Shown: positions 48,478 through 64,000 of the stretch, piece after piece
Numbering within the stretch: position 1 is the stretch's first letter
Layout of the letters: every line of letters begins with the position of its first letter
From: Lepisosteus oculatus
Taxonomy: Eukaryota > Chordata > Actinopteri > Semionotiformes > Lepisosteidae
DNA length: 64,000 nt
NCBI RefSeq assembly: GCF_040954835.1
Contig: NC_090697.1
Coordinates: forward strand, 4,972,501-5,036,500
Direction of reading: 5' to 3'
Program-made: the position numbers and the translations under genes
The notes under the pieces: generated by a model
What the model was told of the DNA's origin: nothing
Database searches by the model: none
What the model saw: only the letters and a program-made list of their open reading frames with translations

Positions 48478-49323
48478 AATACTGGACAGACATATTAGCC
48501 AGATGTGTTAATAAGAATAATTATTGTATATCCAGACTCCACAGTTGTCACAGTTCTTTAGTGTAGAAATTTAAGTTGTCACATATCAATAGTTTGAACA
48601 ATGAAAAAACAGTTAAAGTTAAAAATTTGTTCTTTTTAACTTTTTTTAATCAAGGACAATGACCCCAAAACACCTCCTTTTGGGAAGAGCATGTCACACA
48701 CATGCTATATATATATAAATTCATGTTAAAAGATTTTTGTTGGCATTTCTAAATATTGCAGAATGTTTCTGAATGTAAATTATGTCAGGGGGTGCTTATA
48801 TACATCTTTCTGGGAAAAATATCATCCTTTCCCCGAGCCTGTCCAGTAGCCATTCTGAGCAGGAGAAGAAGTCACACTGTAAAAACAACATCTCTCGAAG
48901 TGCAGTAAAAACAGGGGTCCCCAATTCTAGCTGCTGAGGTCAGGCCAGCGTAGCTACAGGCTTTCAATCCTGTTGGGCTTTTAAAAACCTGAATGGGCTT
49001 GTTACTTGGGAAACTGGAAAAAAAATATTCTCCAGCTTCAAATTTACATGACCTTTTATCATTCTGAAATAATGGCCCGCATCCTGTTATTGTGTCACAG
49101 GTTAAGCTAGAGAAAGTTTGAAGGTGATTTGAATCCTTTTAAAGTGATGCCTCTTTTCCCCTCGTGACCTGCTGCTGAGGAGATCACTCTTAGGGGCTTT
49201 TCAGAGACATGACGTGAGAGTGATGCTGCAGCTGCAGAGCAAGAAGATTCTATCAAAGCTGCAAACCACAATTAAAGTGGCTAAAAACCCCTCTGACTTG
49301 ATCTTCGACTTCCTGTGTTTACA
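48478..49323. other. Region before first coding exon of ZC3H12D
   Basis: Contains a short low-copy repeat at 48915-49010 (GGGGTCCCCAATTCTAGCTG type). Otherwise nothing recognised. It ends in a pyrimidine-rich stretch and a TGTTTACAG acceptor at 49323. Confidence 0.4.
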
Positions 49324-49488
49324 GCGTGTGTCAGAGAATGCTTCGCTGCCTGCTCGCTCGTCGGTTGTCAGTTTTTCCAGAGCTGGGCCTGTTGCTGTGG
49401 AAACTCTGAAACCAGATGCAATAAAAAGGGCAGGAGGGAGGGTTCCCCGGCGGCAGACACCAGAGAGGAGCCCCGAGACCAAGAGAGC
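49324..49488 (+). other. Probable 5' UTR part of ZC3H12D first coding exon
   Basis: Runs from a good acceptor (CTGTGTTTACAG) to the ATG at 49489. The upstream in-frame Met at 49315 would lie in the intron if this acceptor is used. Confidence 0.5.
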
Positions 49489-57839
<8,351 letters not shown>

Positions 57840-58450
57840 GTGCCGCGTATTATAGTGGTAATGGAAGGAGGAGCGTGTTAAACCAGTTTGCGTCCTGTTG
57901 TATTATTTTTATTATTAGGCAAACTGTAACCACTAAGTTTCTAAGTGCAAAGCACACTTCCTCCGAGAATCATATTACATTATTACACATTAAAGTGTAC
58001 CTTGTAACTAAGTGCTGAAGAGAAGATCTCATATGCAGGCTGTTTGATATAAGTGATCCTGAAAGAGACACAATCTCTTTCTATAGGCTACGAGAACACC
58101 AACATTTAAATTTAAATTCATTCATTTAAATTCAGCATTAGGTGATTGGATTGTAAAACCTAAAGCAACAGATGTTGTTTTTACCCTGTAACCTCACAGT
58201 GAGGTGCTTAATACTGAGTAACTGAGAAACATGCTTGGACAGCAAGTGTGAACAAAACTGTCAAAGCTGCTTTTTATAACTTCTCTCATTTAAAGGAAAA
58301 GATACATTCAGAAGTCTTTCCTTTTTTACTGACTTGATATTACTGGAATTAACACGTTCTAATCAGAGCAACATACAGAAATTTCTGCTGTGAAAAGCTA
58401 ATCAGGAGTAATGTTCAGAAAATTGAAAAATAAAAGGTTTTCTGCCGAAT
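57840..58450 (+). other. ZC3H12D 3' UTR (probable extent)
   Basis: AT-rich, T-run at 57901-57920 (ATTATTTTTATTATTAG). The first AATAAA is at 58429-58434. Extent is inferred from that signal only. Confidence 0.45.
58429..58434 (+). terminator. Probable ZC3H12D polyadenylation signal
   Basis: AATAAA 590 bases after the stop, the first canonical signal on this strand. Other signals could be used. Confidence 0.45.
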
Positions 58451-60600
58451 TCTATGCATCTACGCATGATTGATACATCTTGCTTCAGCTTGGATCCAAA
58501 CCCTGTTAATGTCTGTTCACAATGTATAACAGGACTTCATAATGAAGGGGGGGGTATGGTGGTGTTTCATTCATAAATACGTTTAAACATTTTATGTTTA
58601 TAGATCGAGGTACAATACTTGATTACATAAGTGAATGTAGCAATTAAAAGTATTTGGGTGAATTGTACTAAATGCATGTGTAATGGTTGATGTAATTAAT
58701 GTTTTTATGCATTATTAAACAAGCGCACTTTATATATAAAGTTACATAATAAGGGACAGCTATAGAATTGCCTTTAACAGAATGTTTAATATCTCCTCAT
58801 TCCTGCTCTTCTAAATGAAGAAATCAGTAGAGGCCATTGTCGTATGAGGTTTCCAAATGTGAAAGGCATAGATCCAAAGATACTTATGTGCCTTATTAAA
58901 GCGTATATAATCAAACTGTTTTTTTGTCTTTACAATGTTAAATTCAGTCTGCTCCTTTTGGTGTTGCATCAGATACACTTTGAGGCAGCACGGACAGGCT
59001 TTGTGGTCTGTTCTAGTGCTGGACGTTTCTTCATTAAACGTGCATACAGTAGCTTTACAAATCGGTATCATCGCAGACGATGGCATCATAGGAGTCTGGA
59101 CAACAGAATTACTCTGCTTGACTGGATTCAGAGTCTGCCTGAAGTCTTCAGTCCCTGCTCATCTGATTCTAGGGTTTTTAGACTACAGTGCATCATGTAG
59201 CACCTCAGATGATATTTTTCATATATAAAAACCTGAGCTTCACTTCGTCCTGCACCCAAGCTCTTATTACTTTTTGATTCTGGTTTCATCCCACATCCCA
59301 TCTGCATGTACAGTAGCTGTGCAGTGTATCTGAACCCAAAGTGCTATGTTTCCAATAATAAATACACACTACCAGCCAGGGATGCAGTTTCTCCATTATG
59401 GAGCTCAATACTGGAACAGCCAACAAAAAACTAATTGGCAATTTCTTATACGTAGGCACATTAGAACAACTTGGAGCATCAACCTACAGTTCCAACTGTG
59501 GGACTCAAGATTATATCCCTCCTAAAGCAGTAATCCAAGGGTTCCCATGCTCTGTCCTGCAGGCGTTCATTCCAGCTGACCTTAATTACCCAATTGAAGC
59601 CTTAAGTGAATTAATAAGCTGCTTGATTGCAACATTTCGCAAGACCTTGTCTCAACTCAAGAGTTTGGGATTTGATTTTAATTAGAAAAAACAATAGTTT
59701 AAAAGGCTACCTGCTTCTCAAAATCTGAAAACCGCTAACACGATTGATTTAAACTACGTGACCAAGTCAATGACGAACTCGACGAGTTGTCTGATTGACA
59801 ACTCGGCTGGAACAAAGCCCGACAGATCTGTGGGCCACCAGGAACACGAGTGGGGGGACCCCTGTGGTAATGAAAAACGCACCACAGCACACAACTTCAG
59901 ACACACATGCAACTCTTGTGGCAACAGAACGAGTGGAAAAGGACGAGTGAGGAAGGACTTCTTTTAGTACCTTCATCTGTTTCAGTTCGAGTCCGCTTAC
60001 ATACAAAAGACCTGAAACAGGTTTTTCTGATGATCTTCGTATAGGAATTTGAATCTGCCACTGGGATTTCTTTAGTCAAGCACACATTACATTCATCTGG
60101 CCCTTTAGCACCTTGTGATGCAAACTGGAGTAATCTACAAGGCTGAAGTTTGACAAGACTTACCAAAAAAAAAAAAATAACAACGAAAATGAAGCAGCAG
60201 CATAATTGGGATTCTGCCAATTCGGTCTTTGGAAATGAAAGGGAGGGTGCACTTCTCTATTAAAAGGTGTTGCGAGATAAATAGGATGACGTTTAAATAC
60301 TTTTCAAACCTCCCTTTCATGTCCAAGGACCAAATTCGCAAAACTCTAATTATGCTTCTCGAGAATCTCTTACCAAGATGTGCCTTTAGTGCCCTCTGCT
60401 GTGAAAAGCTATGAACTGGACAGATTGTCCTCTTCTCAGGAGGAAGTGCTCTATGAACGCTGCCAACGACCCCTCTGTAAAAACAGCACAATGACCGAGA
60501 CCCTACCAAGGAAAAAAAGCACGAGGCAAAATTTCAGAATAGATTTTTTTTAATTTTTACAAATAACTTATCTGTTACAAAGACAGTTTTCCCAGCTAAA
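58451..60600. other. Convergent intergenic spacer between ZC3H12D and TAB2
   Basis: No gene seen. 59540-59690 holds a low-copy dispersed repeat (CCATGCTCTGTCCTGCAGGC, TTCATTCCAGCTGACC) related to those at 48915 and 53105. Confidence 0.45.
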
Positions 60601-60609
60601 ATCAAAAAA

Positions 60610-62366
60610 CAACTTTAGATATCCAAATTAGGTTTTTATTAATAAAACATTAACAGACTCAATCTTCACACAGAACTGCAGATGAAGCTGAAAATTGGGT
60701 TGCTGTTTTTAAACGAAAGTCTGATGTAAGTGCTTCAGAGATTAACTTCAGCCTTTTCCTACCAAAATTATCTCCATGATTTACACATTAAGCTTTTAGC
60801 GTAGACTTCACTGTTTTTGCATAATTTATAAAACAACCATTCTAACAGAAACGTGTGCCACAATACCGCACACTGCAGGACAAACTTTACAAATCTTTAA
60901 AAAAAATCCAAAGATAAAGGTCATGTCAACGCAAGTCGTCAAAACATAAGAGGACATTATCTGAAGGATTTTAAACTGGATTTGGAAAATGGTGATTGTC
61001 ATCACTGCTGCTTAAGGCAACTTTACCGATAGAAATGAGGTTAAGAATATCTGGAAATTTAAAAGGGGGATTTTTTTAAATGAAAGTTTGCAAATAAGAA
61101 CTTGTAATTCTCACTGCATTGATCCAGTCAGTTGTTGGAAGTCCTTAGCAAGGTAGCTTTTGGGTAAGACATGTCAACTGCCTTGAAATCCCCATCCCTC
61201 ATTCCCATCTTGCATATCCTTTTAGCCTTGCCTGAATAGGCACTTTTATACAAGGTTTGACGTTTGCGTTAAAACTCTCGAGTCTCATTTTTAAACCCCC
61301 CAGACATATACAACTACATTCCAGCTGTTAGATAATGTGGCTGTTTTCATCCAAGAGATTCGGTCCGACATGAATGAAATCTCCAAAGCCCACAAAACCC
61401 TCGATCTCCATATGACATCTTAGCTGCATCTGCAGATCATCCGTGGAACATCAACATTTACAGGAGCAATGAACAGACTGAGCAGAGAAAGCTAAACTGT
61501 GCATAGTTTCATATTATTGCTCTTTTATTTAAGGCTTCACTTCTCACAGATACCAAGTAAAAAGCTTAAAGGGGCAACGTGCTTATTTGCTTTAAAGAAA
61601 AAAAGTTAATCAAGTCTATTACGTTATACTTACAGGAAAGACAAGGAAATCAGCGTGAAGAAAGTCATTTAAAGCAGATTCTAAAACTATGTACAGTAAG
61701 AGAAACTAAGGGGGGGGTATTTTTATTACTGTGTACTGTACAAACAAAGCATGCAGTTTCACTTCCACTGTGTTTCACTGTGGCTTGTACAGATGCAGAG
61801 TGGAAAGGCAATCAAGGAAGGGGACACAGGGCAAGTAACGGAGCCAGTAACACTGCATGTTTCTTCCCAGTATCCTTGAAAACGGCAACCGATCACATGG
61901 TCCAAAGTAGTTCTCCCCCCTGCAGGTGTGGCGACAGCGCATACTTCCTCGCTGAGCCACCGAGAAACGTCCCCAGCGTGGCAGGCGGGAGAGGCAAAGT
62001 GCTCTCTGGCACCCCACCGGGTTGACCCCTACACGGAGGGGGGGCACTGATAATACTGCGCACGGAAGAAAGAGGCCCCTCGCGAAAACTTTAGGAAATT
62101 TACCTTTTTTTTTAAAAAAAAAAAACAACGGACAGGTTTCCCCAAGTGCCGGCGACCCAAAGGTGAGGTATCATCAGCTATGTTGGCTTTTAAGTACGTA
62201 ACCTGTAAACACTATCCAGTCAAGCCTTCGGTGGACAGCATTCTACTCAAAAGGCATTAACGATTAAGAGAAAAATAACCCTGTCCTTGTCCTCCTCTCG
62301 CCGGAGAAGCCCCCTCCTCTCCGTGTCTCTGCGCGTCGGTCTGCCAAGGCGCCGGCCCCGGGCGGC
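60610..62366 (-). other. TAB2 3' UTR (probable extent)
   Basis: From the TAB2 stop leftwards, AT-rich sequence without coding potential. AATAAA on the minus strand is seen at 60640-60635, and another at 61529-61524, either of which could end the transcript. A 3' UTR of about 1.7 kb would suit this family. Confidence 0.5.
60635..60640 (-). terminator. Candidate TAB2 polyadenylation signal
   Basis: AATAAA on the minus strand (TTTATT as printed), about 1.73 kb after the stop codon. Confidence 0.4.
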
Positions 62367-62512
62367 TCAGAAGCGCCTGGGGAACTCGCACTGCTCGCAG
62401 CGGAGGAGGGCCGGGTGGTTGAGGAAGGTGCAGGCGGTGCAGTTCCACTGAGCGCCCTCGTCCTCCTCCGCGTCGGCGACCGCCTTCGGGGTCTTGGCCA
62501 GGGAGCGCGGGT
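62367..62512 (-). CDS. TAB2: TAB2 terminal coding exon (NZF zinc finger)
   Basis: The minus strand after a CTCCCTCCCCAG acceptor reads (D)[19 protein letters not shown] then [20 protein letters not shown] and QCEFPRRF, then TGA. This is the C-terminus of TAB2 (human ends [28 protein letters not shown]). The Npl4-type zinc finger has C-x2-C-x10-C-x2-C, with the TF pair that contacts ubiquitin. TAB2 binds K63-linked ubiquitin chains and brings TAK1 to TRAF6 and RIP1 in TNF, IL-1 and Toll-like receptor signalling. TAB3 shares the domain, but the neighbour ZC3H12D favours TAB2. Upstream exons lie beyond the right edge. Confidence 0.93.
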
Positions 62513-64000
62513 CTGGGGAGGGAGAGGGCACAGAAGCAGCACAAAGCGGGGTCACCCGGGGGCACTTCGTGACATGTTTGTCAAAGCGTCCGCTTCTAGC
62601 CTTCAGCCCAATCCAGGAAACAGCTGCCTGCCAAAGTCTGGTTATGAAAGGCTTTTTCAATTTAACCCACACGCAAAGAGTTTTAAGTTCAGACAGCTAT
62701 TGTCGAGAGGGTGTTTCGCTTTTTTTCCTCTTAAAGCAAGACTCAACGTTTAAAATGTCAACGGAGAGCTTCCATCATTTTCTCCAGTCGATCTGATCAA
62801 GTTCTGGATATTACATACTTGCTAGGATGCTCGTACACTGGACAGTGCTTATATTAATAATATTAATATTAATATTAATACACAAGTTCATACATAAAAC
62901 CAATAGTTTTCTTCTATCTGGAATAGGCTTTTTTGAATCAGTCATGCATTTCTCTACTCCTGCCGACAAAGGGGGACAGTGTGGTGCTTTCGTTTGATTG
63001 TCTGCTGCAATACAAGAGCCTTCAGGCTGAAGAACCACAAATGTCTCTACCTACTGTGGTTACCATATGTGGCGATAAATTGGCTGAGAGAAAAAAGAAC
63101 GAGATGCTGAGACGACTGAGCTTCCCACCCTCCCAGGGTCTTCTGGGCTACAGCTGCAAAGACTCCAATGTGGTGTGGTAACAATACAATAAGCATTCAA
63201 ACAACTGGTATGGGAAGCAAAAGCTGTATCATTATAAGAGGTTTCTCAAAACGAAATCTTGTTTCAGTATCGCAATGTCCTTTTAGATCATTCCCAGTGT
63301 CCACTGCCGGGCTCTTTTAGGACTCGATCCTGACTCAGTTTCGCTCTTACTGCAATGCATGACATGAATGCCATGTTCAGGGACTGAGGATGAATTAAAT
63401 TCACCCAAAATGGCAGTGGATCCTAACCACAAAAACAATCACCTGGAATGTGAATAATTCACATTTACGATTACAAAACGTGGTCTAATTTATTTTACCC
63501 ATGTTTCTGAAATACACACACGCTGGAAAATGAAGTAAAGCCCATGACCCAAAGATATAATTTGGAATACGTATACACATTTACCTTTATTAGTCTTAAA
63601 GGTTGATGTATTTCAAAAGAATATGCCAGGAAACCAAAAATATTTACTCAGGTGACCATTAGTTCCTAGGCTGCAAGACTAAAGCTCGGTGCTGGAGGCA
63701 AGTTTTAAAGCTCAAGAAGTGAGTCAGCGTGCACAGATGTAAACAAAGTAATTCAATAAAATACAGGGCACAAAAAAGTACTGATTTGAGTAACCAAGTT
63801 AATTTAAGAAGTGCCAGGGTTTTTTATGCCATTTGACAGTGATTAAAAACATTGACACCAGGCTTCTCTATAGCATGTCCTTATATTGTCACTGATGTCA
63901 ATTCTGTAAACATGCCTTACCCAAGTGATGGAGCATGAGAGACCAAGTATAAAGCTATACAATTTTATCTTTAGATATATACAAATTTGTATAAAGATGA
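62513..64000. other. TAB2 last intron (part)
   Basis: No further TAB2 exon found on the minus strand. An ATTAAT-type simple repeat lies at 62851-62880. Confidence 0.55.
62851..62880. repeat. Simple repeat (ATTAAT)n
   Basis: ATATTAATAATATTAATATT followed by AATATTAATA; a short AT-rich microsatellite. Confidence 0.8.

Noticed and set aside
49315-49488. Upstream in-frame Met of ZC3H12D at 49315
   Set aside because: It precedes a good acceptor at 49323 and would add a Cys-rich stretch not seen in the family; the ATG at 49489 sits directly before the UBA-like domain.

Overview
The window is genomic DNA from a vertebrate, almost certainly a ray-finned fish. Its genes are split by spliceosomal introns, and their proteins align residue by residue with known vertebrate families. 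The spaces are filled with repeats typical of fish: L2-like LINE tails, 5S rRNA-derived and tRNA-derived SINEs, a Rex1/Babar-like reverse transcriptase and dead Tc1 transposons. The long spacers and mixed old repeats would suit a non-teleost such as a gar or bowfin, but that is only an inference. No CRISPR array, operon, prokaryotic system or LTR retrovirus was seen.

Four genes are supported. From left to right they are the 5' end of GINM1 (minus strand, exons 1 and 2, about 0.5-1.64 kb), a complete PPIL4 (plus strand, 13 coding exons, 4.48-19.17 kb, 485 residues), a complete ZC3H12D (plus strand, 5 coding exons, 49.49-57.84 kb, 598 residues) and the 3' end of TAB2 (minus strand, terminal coding exon 62.37-62.51 kb with a long 3' UTR). 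Read in reverse, order and strands match human 6q25.1 (TAB2+, ZC3H12D-, PPIL4-, GINM1+), so this is an ancient conserved gene block. Every PPIL4 and ZC3H12D splice junction keeps the reading frame.

The functions are partly related. PPIL4 is a nuclear cyclophilin/RRM protein of the spliceosome. ZC3H12D is a Regnase-family RNase that destroys inflammatory mRNAs. TAB2 is the K63-ubiquitin-binding adaptor that activates TAK1 upstream of NF-kB. GINM1 is a little-studied membrane glycoprotein. ZC3H12D and TAB2 are convergent neighbours acting in opposite directions on inflammatory signalling; whether that matters is speculation.

The 30-kb spacer between PPIL4 and ZC3H12D (19.6-49.3 kb) holds no recognisable coding exon. 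It contains L2-like tails (one expanded into a 50-bp minisatellite), tRNA-SINE copies, a 5'-truncated LINE with a perfect 12-bp target-site duplication, two dead Tc1-like elements, a CpG-dense patch at 27.6-28.05 kb and a possible non-coding first exon of ZC3H12D near 37.4 kb.

The most notable sequence-level points are a probable U12-type (minor spliceosome) intron and a GC-AG intron in PPIL4, inverted repeat copies flanking PPIL4 exons 5-9, and a 5S-derived SINE inserted into another copy of itself. I found no evidence of a new multi-gene system.
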